Of a DNA stretch of 64,000 bases, positions 33,261-45,244 are shown one piece after another (positions within the stretch are counted from its first letter, which is position 1; each line of letters begins with the position of its first letter). Below the pieces are notes generated by a model. It worked only from the letters and a program-made list of their open reading frames with translations. It ran no database searches and was not told where the DNA came from. A program made the position numbers and the translations under genes. Location of the stretch: assembly GCF_047948215.1 (NCBI RefSeq), contig NC_134465.1, positions 53,357,341 through 53,421,340 of the forward strand. The letters are read 5' to 3'. This DNA is from Lycorma delicatula. Taxonomy: Eukaryota > Arthropoda > Insecta > Hemiptera > Fulgoridae.

Positions 33261-33765
33261 ACTTGAATTGTCAGACTTTTCTCAATAAAACGACTAAAAA
33301 TACATAACGGTCTAAAATAAATTGAATATTGTTGTACGTTACAATAAACATTATGCTTTGGAAATAAATTTTTTTTTTAGTTTTTATTCCTGTTCAAATT
33401 GAATAATTATAGGTATGACAGGACAACGTCTTACAGGTCAGCTACTAATGTTAATAAATACTAAATTAAGTTTAGCTAAAGTTAACACGACATTCATTGA
33501 CTCTTAGGCGGTACGAAGTTCTCCGGGTCATCTAGTTTTATAATAAAACTTCATCATAAATTACCGCCTACCACAAAAGAGAAATCTTAGGTAACTTTTT
33601 CCATGTATAATTATTTTCTACTATATTATAATTATTATCCAATGCCAGGAAAGTATTACGAATTGTCTACTTTAAGTATTATTGTTGTCAGTTTTATTTT
33701 TACTTGCTTTTCTTTAACTCACAATGTTTTTTTTTATGTTTGTCCTTAAATCTTTCATCCTTAAT

Positions 33766-34047
33766 TTAACATACTTCCTGAGATTGCCGATTGATGAAAT
33801 TTTGCATACTTACTAAGATCGGATGACAATACAATATCCCATTATTACTTTTACAAATATCCCCCTGTACGAGGGTAAATTAAGGGTGGAAATTAATGTG
33901 CAGGTGTAATAATTTTTTAACATACTTCTTGACATTGTCTACTGTTGAAATTTTACACAGTTGCTAAGATCGGGTGACAATACAATATTCCACCATTACT
34001 TTTGCAAAAATCCGCCGAGTAAATTAAGGGTACGGGTGTATAAAAAC
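33766..34047. repeat. Tandem pair of ~140-bp units
   Basis: Unit 1 (about 33766-33907) and unit 2 (about 33908-34047) share TTTAACATACTTC, TTGAAATTTTACACA-like, AAGATCGGRTGACAATACAA, ATTACTTTTRCAAA and GTAAATTAAGGGT. Roughly 85% alike by eye. Confidence 0.85.
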
Positions 34048-34049
34048 TG

Positions 34050-34148
34050 CTATGCGGGGTTTTTGGGGTCATAGATGACAAATCCAAAAGTCGTTTAACA
34101 TAAAAAAAAATGTCAATAACTTGGTACGGGAGTTTTTGTGGTTTCGAC

Positions 34149-34188
<40 letters not shown>

Positions 34189-34540
34189 ATGATTTTTGGC
34201 GGGCAGTATGTTGAGATAGCTCAACATACAGGTTTAAGGAAACAGTGTATCTTCCTTTTCTTTTTTAATGGTCTTAGAATCGAAGAGTTGTACTACTCAA
34301 AATTAACAGGAAGAAAACCTTACAATAATGATGCATTGTCAAAGGTGGATAAAATGAAAAATGCCTTATAAAAACGTAAAGTTTCTCTTTACTTTGAATA
34401 GTAAATGTTTGATTGAAAATTTGCCTGATATTTTATAAATATATCAGAAATTACAATATATATGTTATCTTTTGAAATCCAAATTAACCTACTAATTAAA
34501 ATCATGCAATGTATGATAGTAATTTGATTAAAGTATGACA
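34050..34540. other. (CA)n microsatellite and AT-rich DNA
   Basis: A CA tract at 34150-34184. The 77-codon frame at 34138-34371 starts in the microsatellite and is not credible. Confidence 0.65.
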
Positions 34541-34542
34541 AA

Positions 34543-35005
34543 AAAAAATAAATTTAAATGTCAGGAAAAAAGTTTTGAAAGTATATGTTTGGAGCATCGC
34601 TTTATATGGAAGTGAAACTTGGACGATCGGAGTCCCTGAGAAGAAAAGATTAGAAGCTTTTGAAATGCGATGCTATAGGAGAATGTTAAAAATCAGATGG
34701 GTGGATAAAATGACAAATGAAGAAGTATTGCGGCAAATAAATGAAGACAGAAGAATTTGGAAAAATATAGCTAAACGAAGAGACAGACTTATAGGCCACA
34801 TATTAAGGCATCCTGGAATATTCGCTTTAATATTGGAAGGACAGGTAGAAGGAAAAAATTGTGTAGCCAGGCCACGTTTGGAATATGTAAAACAAATTGT
34901 TAGGGATAAGGATGTAGGATGTAGGGAGTATATCGAAATGAAACGTCTAGCATCAAAGATTGGAGAGCTGTATGAAACCAGTAAAATGACTGAAGACAAA
35001 AAAAA
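34543..35005 (+). pseudogene. LINE-A 3' fragment, copy 3
   Basis: Starts near AAATTTAAATGTCAGGAAA (in the LINLNVRKR coding region) and ends TGACTGAAGAC plus A's. The frame from 34575 covers KVYVWSIALYGSETWTIGVP, CYRRMLKIRWVDKMTNEEV, HILRHPGIFALILEGQVEGK and RPRLEYVKQIVRD. A 3-bp insertion (RDKDVGC) and a frameshift after MKRLAS spoil the last 20 codons. Confidence 0.93.
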
Positions 35006-35009
35006 TGAC

Positions 35010-36055
35010 TAAAACGTATAAAGCAATTTTTTTTTTAATTTTGAAAAATTTTTGTAATATTATTGATAGGTCAAAACGTTCTAAATAATTTTTATTTCTA
35101 AATAATTCGCTTATAATTACTAATATAAGTGTACTTCTTTGTTTTAATTTTTCTTGTATGCGTAAAATTTAATTGTATTACTGAACTTAAAGAAAAAAGT
35201 TTTACATGATTCTTGAATCAACTACTTTAATGATAAACTGAAGGCTATCCTATATTGCTACATAAAAAAAAATAATTTAAACTGAAATAAACACGTAATG
35301 ACAATTTCAAAATGCTATAAACATGTTAATTTGATGAAATAGTACCAAGAAAAAGTAGATTGTATTCCTTTAAGACCTTTGTTAACTTAACTAATGTAAA
35401 AAATTAACAATCATACATCACGACAATGTAAATCGTCAAGCATTCTCACGTGAATTATGTGTGCTTATGTAAATATTCTTTTTTCATAAAACTTTCACTT
35501 ATTGTTAGAAAATCTAATTTAATTTAAATAAATCACTTTTTTGCATATTACTTCTTTATATTTTTTTTCTAAATTTAAAATAAAATACAATTTTTCTGTA
35601 CGAAAAGTTTCGTACAGATTTTATAGTTACTATAGTTTATTTTATAATATTTACTTAGTTTGGTTGCAATTAATAAAAAAAAACTGGTAAAATATTGCTT
35701 AATCTTTTACAGGCTTTGCTCTTGAAATACATTTATTTCAATATAGTGTGCGGTTTTCAAATATTAATGACTTCAATATTTAGAGTGAATTTGTGAAAAA
35801 TTATCAAAATGTTCAGTAAAAAATATTTGGGTTTGCTTTAACAATCCTTGATTGATCAAATGACGTTTTTACCTTAAAAATTATCCAGAATTAAAAATAT
35901 ATTTGAGAAAAAGATAAAGTAAAATAGTTTAGATCCCAGTTAACCACCTTGGTCAAATTTGACGTTTTTATCATTGAATATACTGTATATTTATTTTTTT
36001 ATTTTTTTAAATCAAAATGTTTAAACTAAACTAAAAATTTGACCAATTCAAAATG
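35010..36055. other. AT-rich, no gene recognised
   Basis: No supported feature in about 1 kb. Confidence 0.6.
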
Positions 36056-36059
36056 GGTT

Positions 36060-37185
36060 TTTTGCATTTCTGGATGTTTCGTGACTCAGGTACTCCCAAA
36101 AAAAAGTAGGAGGTAATTTTCGTACACACGTATGAATTTACTTGTTGGCGTGTTTGATGATTAATAACTTTTGACTGATAAACTGATTTTTAAAGGCTTG
36201 GGTATAAAGGGGCAATTTTTAAATAAGATTTTGGGATAAATATCTTCGGGAGTGATGGTTTTTTCGGGGTTAATTTTCTCATTGGTAAACACAAAAATTG
36301 AAAAAAAATCTATTTTTTATTTATTGAATAAATAAAAAATTCTTATCTTCTAGGAATAGCGAGCGACCTAAAAAGCTAGTAAAGCTAGCGACCCAAAAAT
36401 ATACTTTAGGTACAATATTGTGGGTGTGGAAGCCAGTTAATAACTTGCAATAACTTTTAATATTATTAAAAGTTTAAATAATAAACTTTTAGTAATATTA
36501 CAATAACATTTTATCATAATTTCACCCCATATCCCCAGGGAGTGATGGTTTTTTGGGGTTAATTTTCTCAAAATTGTGTTAACAAAACTCCCTTTATGTT
36601 AAACTTAGTACAATTCCCATTTCCCCAAAAACTGAAAAAATCTGTTTTTTAATTATTGAATATTTTTTAATCTATTCTTTTTTTTGACTATCTTCCTAGG
36701 AGTAATGTTAGCGACCCAAAATTGTTTTTTGGAGACAATATTGTGGGTGCGGAAGCCACCCAAAACTTTTAATTAGTTAATAAATTTTAATATTATTAAA
36801 AGTTGAAATAATTAACTTTTAGTAATAATATTACACATTTTATCACAATTCACCCCCTCCACAAAAAAATTTTTAGGTAGCTTTTTATTGGTGGTACATT
36901 TATCATGTACATCTTAGTTTCTTCCGTTTAACATAGTAAACGAGAAAACTCAAAAAAATTTCTTGGAAGATTATTTTGGAGGTTGAGGGGCAAAAAAAAA
37001 AATACCGATTTTTTTTTTAATTTTTAAACTTTTTTGGTTTATTTAAACATATAATGATAATTTTACAATAAAAATTCATCATAAATTACTTCTCACCCCA
37101 AAAATGGAATGTTAGGTGGTGACGTTTTTCATGTAAAATTATTTTTCCACTATAAAAATATATAACCCAAAGCCAGGAAAGAATT
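36060..37185 (+). repeat. Family-B copy B4 with internal duplication
   Basis: Family-B core (GTTTCGTGACTCAGGTACTC, TTCGTACACACGTATG) with an internal ~300-bp tandem duplication. GGGAGTGATGGTTTTTT and TAATATTATTAAAAGTTT occur at 36248/36450 and again at 36538/36785. It ends CCAGGAAAGAATTAC at about 37171. Around 37060 it holds the empty version of the site that H3 occupies in B3. Confidence 0.82.
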
Positions 37186-37189
37186 ACAG

Positions 37190-37885
37190 CTACTTTATTG
37201 TCAGCTTTTTTTATAAATTGCACAGACTTTAATTAATAGATACCAATATTATTGTCACAAGCATGAGATTAATGAACTGAGTGGGGGTTCAGGGGGTATT
37301 AGTTCTCTGGCTAGACAGGGAAAGGGGGTCTAAGCGATTCCTGACCTAGTTCACGATAAAAGGGTTAACATTTTTTCTAATATAAAATAATAATTTGATT
37401 AAACTAATATTTACAGAACTATTAATGATAAAATATTTAATGACCCCTATTTTGGAATTTTTTAAGGTAAAAATTTTAACTTAATAATTTTATTGTAGGT
37501 GTTGGATACATGCACACCAAATTTTATTAAATCATTTCAATCCATTCTTAAAGTATAGAATTGTATTGAAAAAATAAAAAAAGGTAGACTAACGGAAAAA
37601 GAACCAAGATAGGGGGACATAGAATCAACGTTATTTATCATAGAGCCATATTTAGACATTTTCTGAAACATTTTCAATGAATTTATGTTGGGCCAATCAC
37701 GACCGAAGATATTAATAAAAATGCACGTCAACACACGTACGTAACTAAGTACATACATTTTACAGAAATTTCTATGATTTTTTCTGCTTGTTTTTGAATT
37801 TACGGTGTACAAAAAAAAATCGTTTTGGGGGTGGAGGTTAATTAATGAAGTAGTTTTATTGTAAAATTATCATGTTATGTTAAAA
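37190..37885. other. No gene recognised
   Basis: The 91-codon minus frame at 37537-37812 shows no recognisable family. Confidence 0.5.
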
Positions 37886-37887
37886 TA

Positions 37888-38110
37888 AACCTTTTTTTCC
37901 TGTTTAGCCTCCGGGAATTACCGTCAGATATTACTTTGAGAATGGATGATAACTATGAGTGTAAGTGAAGTGCAGTCTTGCACAGTCTCAGGTCGACCAT
38001 TTCTGAGATGTGTGGTTAATTGAAACCCAACCACCAAAGATCACCGGTATCCGCGATCTATTATTCAAATCCGTATATAAGTAACTCTCTCTTTACTAGG
38101 ACTTGAATTA
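37888..38110 (-). mobile_element. SINE-A copy 7, head missing
   Basis: Tail complement TTTCCTGTTTAGCCTCCGGG to the body TTACTAGGACTTGAAT, where similarity stops. The tRNA-like head is absent, so this is a 5'-truncated copy. Confidence 0.88.
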
Positions 38111-38114
38111 GATT

Positions 38115-38685
38115 AGCTTTTTTATTTTTTAGGCCGAGACGCGACTACTCGCGCCATGGAGACCGGCTAATTAAAATATCTTTAAAAAAATCCAAAAAAA
38201 CTAATAAATAAATACAAATCTTATTTAATTTTTTTATATCTTTTAGAAAAAATCTACTTCAAATAAAAAAGTCAGTAAATTTTTTTTATTTAAAAAAATC
38301 ATATATTTGTTTATTTAATTATAATATATATTTTTTTAATATATAATCTCGATATAATTTTATCTTTTGATAATTAGCTTTTGTCATCTTGTAATATTTA
38401 AATTAATTATAATGAACAATAATTAACATGTTTGAACTCCTTAGACGGCCTTCAAATTTTTTTATATATCAAATTTTAAATAAATAAACAGGTAATTATT
38501 AGAATAAACTGAAAAGCAATATTATGCTCTAAAAGTGGCTAAAAAAATACTTGTAATTGTTGTTTTATTAAATCATTAGTTGTAATTTTGTTTTTTATTC
38601 TCGTTTTAAAAACCCGGCTAAAAATACTTGTTATAGTATTTCATAAATATAATTTATTTTTAGTAACTTTTTTTTACATTTATTT
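38115..38685. other. AT-rich, no gene recognised
   Basis: A short GC-rich patch (38133-38168) stands alone; I cannot assign it. Confidence 0.5.
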
Positions 38686-38689
38686 ATAT

Positions 38690-39120
38690 ATTTTTATACA
38701 AATTGATTCACAAAGATTGTAACAAACTTTCCGGATATGTTCTACGTATGAAAATACAGAAGAAAGTTCCTATAAACATAGGTTCAAAAACGCTTCGTTA
38801 GTGAACGTCGGCTGGCGAAAGATTTTGCCTTGATTTCTTCGGTAAAATTAAAGCAGATTGTAATTCTTAGTGCCCAAATTAATATATAAATTTAGCGGTT
38901 TTACTTGAAATCTATCATGAAAAATTTTAAAAAAATTGGTCCCAGAACTGTATTTTCAATAATTTTTGAAAAATCTGGGGTAAAAACCAAAAGATTGGGA
39001 TAAAAAAAAACACTAATTTATTTTTGGCGTAAAATTAATTTGCTAATGGGTAATAAACACATACAAATTTTAAATAAAACTTATAGAAAATTTGATTCTG
39101 AGTAAAATGATTAACGAATA
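38690..39120. repeat. Family-D copy D4 (minus) joined to family G (plus)
   Basis: 38700-38900 is reverse family D (AAGATTGTAACAAACTTTCC, AACGCTTCGTTAGTGAACG). 38935-39120 (GGTCCCAGAACTGTA, TGGGTAATAAACACATA) matches 49635-49830. Confidence 0.7.
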
Positions 39121-39124
39121 AAGT

Positions 39125-39487
39125 CAACAGAAACTAAATACAAACGAATTTTGAAGTTTTTTTTTTCGTTCCGACCAGTAAGGATCACTTTTACATAGTT
39201 TGCATTTATTTTTCTTTACCCAAATGGTTTCATTCTTTTACTCTGTTGTTATCGCCTTTCTTCCATCCATCTATTCAGGTTTATATCTTTCTTTTGCTTT
39301 CTCTTTGGAAACTTAAATTCTCGAATCAATTTTCTAAATTTATTTCTGTCTTTACACAGATGGTTAGAAATGTTTAATGTTTTTAGATCTGTTTATATTT
39401 TTTAAACCGGTTGGTCTTTGTGGCTCTGTTTATATAAAAATTAAATATTTGGTTTGTCAGTCTTGATTGTTCATTCTGCGTAAATGA
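39125..39487. other. No gene recognised
   Basis: T-rich, no supported feature. Confidence 0.5.
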
Positions 39488-39489
39488 CA

Positions 39490-39778
39490 ATAAACCCGGG
39501 CTGGTCTAGTGGTGAACGCGTCTTCCCAAATCAGCTGATTTGGAAGTCTCGAGAGTTCCAGCGTTCAAGCCCTAGTAAATTCAGTTATTTTATACGGATT
39601 TGAATACTAGGTAGTGGATACCGGTATTCTTTGGTGGTTGAGTTTTCAATTAACCACACATCTCAGGAATGGTCAAACTGAGACTGTACAAGACTAAACT
39701 TCATTTACATTCATACGTATCATCCTCTGAAGTAATACCTAAAAGGTAATTCCCAGAGGCTAAACAGAAAAAAGAAAG
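39490..39778 (+). mobile_element. SINE-A copy 8
   Basis: Head GGGCTGGTCTAGTGGTGAAC, body GGTGGTTGAGTTTTCAATTA, tail GCTAAACAGAAAAAAGAAAG. Full length. The target duplication is not obvious. Confidence 0.9.
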
Positions 39779-39884
39779 ATATGTATAGTACTGTAAACTC
39801 TTCCCGGATTAAGTTTCGTATTTTTTTGTATATTTATAATTTTTTTTACAAATTTTCGATCATACCCCTGAAAGTCATACAAAT

Positions 39885-40135
39885 GTTTTGTCAACTTTTT
39901 TTTTCAATTTTTCAGGTCAGATTTCGCATAAAACCACCAAAAATACTCTTTATGCTTGGGCTCCAAGAATTACAGTCAGGCTTTTTTTTACGGAAGGTAA
40001 TCGGGGAGAAATTTTTACCACCCGGCACTCGTTAATGAAGCTTTTCCAAACTCATGTTTATAAGAATTTTTTCCTTTATTTTCACCAGTATAACATGTCC
40101 TTAATGTTTGTTATGTTCGTGAATTACTCTATTTA
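39885..40135 (+). repeat. Family-D copy D5
   Basis: TCAGGTCAGATTTCGCATAA, CTCCAAGAATTACAGTCAGG and TTTCACCAGTATAACATGTC. The short frames across it are spurious. Confidence 0.75.
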
Positions 40136-40139
40136 TATT

Positions 40140-41000
40140 TTCTGATTTTACCTGCTGTTAATGAATATTTTTAATTAAAAGTGCCGTTTAGGTTTACATT
40201 ATAAGTAAAATTTGATTTTTTGTAGTGACTTTTTTTCGAGTTTCTTTATTTTAAAAACAATTTTTTTTTTAATTTTGTTTTAACGTCTTATACAAACACT
40301 TTTTGTTAATTCTGCAGCTATTTATTCGGATGTAAAGTTAACCAATCTGTTAAGTTAAATACATATTTTGAATTTCTATAAAAATGCCCTTTTTTGAAAA
40401 TGACAAAAAGAAGAATAGAATATAAAAAAAATAGAGGAAAATTCACAATTAAATATTATACAGAAAGTTAATAAAATATGGGAACTCTTCGATAACACTT
40501 TTTATAGGATAAAGATACAAAAATTAATTTTAACAGAAAGTCTTATGTTAAAAAGATCTATTTTTTTGGTAGGTAACCATCCCCCCCGCCAAACCCACAT
40601 GAAGCCATTATAGTGGACCATCGAAATTTTATACGAAAATAGAAGTTTATATTAAAGGTCAATAAATAACGAAACTTTAAGAAACTTCAAGCTACTTTAA
40701 TTAACCTTAATTAAAATGTCAATAATTTACTTTGTTTTTTTTTCATTTCTAGATTTTAAAATGATCTCTAGAAGTCCATTTAAATAACTTCTCAACAGTG
40801 AAATAGTACATAAAATATAAATGAATGTTTCTGTTTCGAGACAATCTATTTTTCGATATGAGACCACCAGACTACGAAGCCCTCCCGACCATTGGGCTTA
40901 ACTCAAAACTTTTAAATAAAACTGATAGTCTTGTGACAAATAATTCTAAAGGGTATTGAAAATAAAAAATCCTGATATAACAAAATTTCGGGCCATTATA
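40140..41000. other. No gene recognised
   Basis: AT-rich with a C-run at about 40580. Confidence 0.55.
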
Positions 41001-41004
41001 TTCC

Positions 41005-41687
41005 AAAAGTAATGAAATGTAGTAGAAATAACAAAGATGGACCACTGAATGTGAAAATAGAAGGAAAAAAGATTATGGAGGTAGAAGAATTTTGTTATTT
41101 GGGAAGTAGAATTACTAAAGATGGACGGAGCAGGAGCGATATAAAATGCCGAATAGCACAAGCGAAACAAGCCTTCAGTAAGAAATATAATTTGTTTACA
41201 TCAAAAATTAATTTAAATGTCAGGAAAAGATTTTTGAAAGTATATGCTTGGAGTGTCGCTTTATATGGAAGTGAAACTTGGACGATCGGAGTATCTGAGA
41301 AGAAAAGATTAGAAGCTTTTGAAATGCGGTGCTATAGGAGAATGTTAAAAATCAAATGGGTGGATAAAGTGACAAATGAAGATGTGTTGCAGCAAATTGA
41401 TGCAACACATCTTTGAAGAACAAAGAGTTTGGAAAAATATAGCTAAAAGAAGAAATAACGTATAGACCACATATTAAGGCATCCTGGAATAATCGCTTTA
41501 ATATTGGAGGGACAGGTAGAAGGGAAAAATTGTGTTGGCAGGCCACGCTTGGAATATGTAAAACAAATTGTTAGGGATATAGGATGTAAAGGGTATACTG
41601 AAATGAAACGACTAACACTAGATAGGGAATCTTGGAGAGCTGCATCAAACCAGTCAAATGAATGAAGACAAAAAAAAAAAAAAAATA
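41005..41687 (+). pseudogene. LINE-A 3' fragment, copy 4
   Basis: Begins in KVMKCSRNNKDGPLNVKIEG (41007) and ends AATGAAGAC plus ~15 A's. The frame is open to 41416 (MEVEEFCYLGSRITKDGRSR, YGSETWTIGVSEKKRLEAFE, VTNEDVLQQID). It then breaks at an unusual inverted repeat, AAGATGTGTTGCA / TGCAACACATCTT (41379-41413), that replaced the expected codons. The remainder is in other frames. The TGA stop again stands next to the A-tail. Confidence 0.94.
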
Positions 41688-41689
41688 TT

Positions 41690-42250
41690 CCAAACAAATG
41701 GCGGTTATTTAATAATAATAATAATATATTTCATATCTTTTCGTAGTTTCAAAACTAGTATTTGAAATTTTCTTTATTATATACCTAAATTAGTGGCATT
41801 AAATGGAGGTATTTTTGTACCAATCGAGCTATTTCATTTTACACCAAGAATTTTTGTTATATTGCATTATAATGACAAGCTATTAAAAAATAATAATTAT
41901 ACTTAATAATTAACATAGAAATTATTATAGCAAGTACAAATTTTTTTAAAATTATTTTAATAGCTTCTTTTTTTTAAAATTACGTCAGCTAATAAAATAA
42001 AAGACAAAGGTAATTATTTAAATTTACTAGCAAAATAATGATAATCGTTAAAGAAAGAAATAAAACTGTTCTTTGAAAACTAATGTTTCATTTAAGATAT
42101 GAATATTTTAAAATATTTATAATCATTTGAATAGTCCAGGTTGTGATCTCAAAACACAACCAGTTATCAATGAAAAGTCTAGTAAAACTTTCCCTAACGA
42201 AAATTCTTATTGTTAATACCGTTTTTTGTTTTTTTTTTCAATTATTAATT
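41690..42250. other. AT-rich, no gene recognised
   Basis: Contains an AAT microsatellite at about 41711-41725. Confidence 0.55.
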
Positions 42251-42257
42251 TATTTTT

Positions 42258-42770
42258 ACTTCCTTGTACGAAGTAAAGAAAGTATTGTGATCGCGAAAAA
42301 TTTTGGTTTTCATATTTCAACGTAAATATCCATTTTAACCATCCCTGAATCCAATTTGACTAGTATCGGCGTGACGTCTCTACGTATGTATGTACGTATC
42401 TCGGATAACTCAAAAACGATTAGGCGTAGAATGTTGAAATTTTGGATTTAGGACTCTTGTAACATCTAGTTGTGCAACTTCCGTTTTGAATGCAGTTGAC
42501 GGAACCAAAAGTTTTCAAAAAAGCCCAAAAAATGGATTTTTAACCTTTTCTTAACTGCAGTAGTAAGCCCTCATTGAGATGTTTTCAGCGATATATCATA
42601 AGTAGTACTTATTTTCATTGGTTCCAGAGTTACAGCCAAATGAAATTTTGATTAATGAAATATTTGGATTTTATAAGGGGAAGACACAAGTTCAAATCAG
42701 AACTCATCTCCTTTTTTTAACTTTTTTTTAATTTAAATATATTGATTTATTAGTAATTAACCTCTCATTA
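42258..42770 (+). repeat. Family-A repeat copy A5, 3' truncated
   Basis: Clean 5' end ACTTCCTTGTACG (42258-42270), core intact, stops after ATATATTGATTTATTAGTAA. It has the empty version of the SINE-A copy 1 site (GTTACAGCCAAATG). Confidence 0.88.
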
Positions 42771-42774
42771 TACC

Positions 42775-43130
42775 TATGTAACCATAGTAGTATGGTTTTT
42801 CGTTTCCAGGAAATTCTTACAGTATGCAGCTATTTATGGCATTTACTTTTTCATTTCTTGGTGCAAGTATCATACGCTTACATAATCAAGTATCATCGTG
42901 CAAATTTATAGACTCAGTGAGTCGATAAACCTTATCGATCAACAACGCCATTGAAGAAACTGTCCGACGTAATGATGGCGACTGAGGGGCGGGGCTAGTA
43001 ATGTGGCTTATTAACGGACTAACTTGTGGGCGTGTCAAAAATTTGTAATAGCTCCCGTTCTTTTAACATATGAGTAACAAACAAAATGGAAAACCTTCTG
43101 CCCAGCCCCTATTGTGAGCGTGCAAAGTTT
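42775..43130. other. No gene recognised
   Basis: Moderately GC sequence (42900-43130) of unknown origin, just upstream of a LINE-A copy. Confidence 0.5.
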
Positions 43131-43131
43131 C

Positions 43132-43681
43132 ATGGACTAAGCAGAAGCTATATAAAATGCAGAATAGCGCAAGCGAAACGAGCCTTCAGGCAGAAATATA
43201 ATTTGTCTACATCAAAGTTGTCTACAAAGTTTAAACATCAGGAAAGCATTTTTAAAAGCATATGTCTGGAGCATAGCTTTATATGGAAGTAAAACTGGAC
43301 GATCGGAGTACCTGAGAAGAAAAGATTAAAAGTTTTTGAAATGTTATGCTATAGGAAAAAGTCAAAAATCATATGGGTGGATAAAGTGACAAATGAAGAT
43401 GTGTTGCAGCAAATTGATGATGAACGAAGAATTTGGAAAAATATAGCTAAAAGAAGAAACAACGTATAGACCACATATTAAGGCATCCTGGAATAATCGC
43501 TTTAATATTGGAGGGACAGGTAGAAGAAAAAAATTGTGTAGGCAGGCAACGTTTGGAATATGTAAAACAAATTATTAGGGATGTAGCATGTAGGGGGTAT
43601 ACCGAAATGAAACTACTAGCACTAGATAGGGAATCTTGGAGAGCTAAATCAAATCAGTCAAATGACTGAAGACAAAAAAAA
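43132..43681 (+). pseudogene. LINE-A 3' fragment, copy 5
   Basis: Starts at the codons for SRSYIKCRIAQAKRAF (43139) and ends TGACTGAAGAC plus A's. Several small indels (for example one T lost in GTAAAACTGGACG, and a gap after KLSTK) break it. It shares GAAGATGTGTTGCAGCAAAT with copy 4, marking a subfamily (DVLQQID instead of EVLRQID). Confidence 0.92.
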
Positions 43682-43684
43682 ACC

Positions 43685-45240
43685 CTTTCAAGGTTGAATT
43701 TCGAAAAATCTAGAAATTGGTTTTTAGATATTCATATGAAAATTAAACCACCAAAATATCAAATTGATATCTTCATTTGTTACCAAGAATTAAAAAAAAA
43801 AAAAAAATTGTAAATCTCATTGTTATTCCATTTTAACCCTTTAAACTTCGAATTTCAAAAAAATCCTTTCTTAGTATGAAGTTACACTGTAATAGAACGT
43901 GTATACAAATTTAATCTATTTACCTTCAGAAGTTTTTGCTGGGCGTTGATGAATTAAGTCAGTCAGGAAATGTTCTTTATATATACACCTAAAATTTGCA
44001 TAGCGATTGAGAAGCTATCAACTATCAAATTCTTTCGTCTGACACCATATTCATTAACAGTGTGTCAAAAACTGTGAGAATAAAATATATTTATGTTTAT
44101 AATTAAAATCCGTCGGATATAAAATTTCATCAGTATATTACTAAATACTTAATTATATAGCTAAGACACACACACATTTTTCATTCATTATTATTAATTA
44201 TTTAAATACATTTATAGTAAAAGCAATTGAAGGACAGCTTTAAGATTGGTATTATTAAATATATAAATATTAAATGTCGCTAATAATCATACTTTTGACA
44301 TAAACCAAAGTCATGAATTTATTGCAAAGACAAAAAATAAACAAGAAAATAAAAGGATAAAACAACCGAGAGAAAGGAGAAGGAGGAGGAATCATTAAAA
44401 TTAGTAAACTTTGTAAATTACAAAGATGGACTAAGTAAATCGGGTAGTTTTATAACGTGTTTTTAAAGTAAGGTCTATTTTGAATTTACCGCCTGTATAC
44501 GCGATGTCAACAGATGGCGCTTGCGTATCTTAGTTATTTCAATCAATAGACAGGTTTTAACAAGAATAGCTATATTAAAAGGGAAAGTATGATGATCATG
44601 TTTAAAATGGGGTATCGGGAACTAGTTCATCTAGACCAAAAAAAAAACATATGTATGAGTGTACATATATGAGTCTCACTGCTTTTAGCCTTATATCTAA
44701 GTATTACAAAAACCGATTCTCTTCAAATTTGGCTCAAATGTTTCCCATACAAGGGCCTTTGATCATATTGATATTTTTTTTCAAAATGCGTTAAGAGGAT
44801 AGGGATATCGCGAAAATACCCATATCGGTTTTCTTCAGAGATATTTTAAAGAAAAATTTATTACAGCAAATTTTTTACCTAAGATTTTACTTAAAATATT
44901 TTTCAAAACTTTTTTGAAAGTTTATTCTTTATATATTCAGCTATCAAGAAATGTCAAAATTTTTTTTAAATTATATTATCCTGATCTAAGATGTAGAAAA
45001 TGTATTTTTAAAGTTTTATTTTTCTTATTTTAACCTCTATGTAAGGTTAAAATTAACTTTCAATATAATATAATTAGCCTATTAGATTTAGAGAAAACTT
45101 TAGCAAATCTGTTAAGCTTAATCTTTATATAATCATTTTTAGGGAAATCTTTCTTAAAGTTTATTCCCACCTGTAGAAAATTTATATTCTGTATTTTTGT
45201 TTTTTAGCTTTTAACTTTTCTAATTTTTATTATTAATTTT
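43685..45240. other. AT-rich, no gene recognised
   Basis: About 1.5 kb with no credible frame. A purine-rich patch is at 44360-44395, and a slightly GC-richer patch at 44480-44530 (GTCAACAGATGGCGCTTGCG) is unassigned. Confidence 0.55.
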
Positions 45241-45244
45241 TTTT

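Larger units (their letters stand above)
32199..33535 (+). mobile_element. Internally deleted Helitron (H3)
   Basis: 5' TC (32199-32200) with host A before it; head AAAATGAATGTTTGTCTGTC. The 3' tail GGCGGTACGAAGTTCTCCGG ends GTCATCTAG (CTAG 33532-33535) with host T after it. The element therefore lies between A and T, as rolling-circle Helitrons do. It encodes the two extremes of Rep-helicase only (next entries). The uninterrupted paralogue near 37060 shows the empty site and confirms both ends. Confidence 0.95.
32130..33655 (+). repeat. Family-B 3' part (B3), interrupted by Helitron H3
   Basis: 32130-32198 and 33536-33655 join into a sequence matching 36990-37180 (TTTATTTAAACATATGATGA | TTTTATAATAAAACTTCATC). 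The right end is ATGCCAGGAAAGTA, the family-B terminal repeat. Confidence 0.8.
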
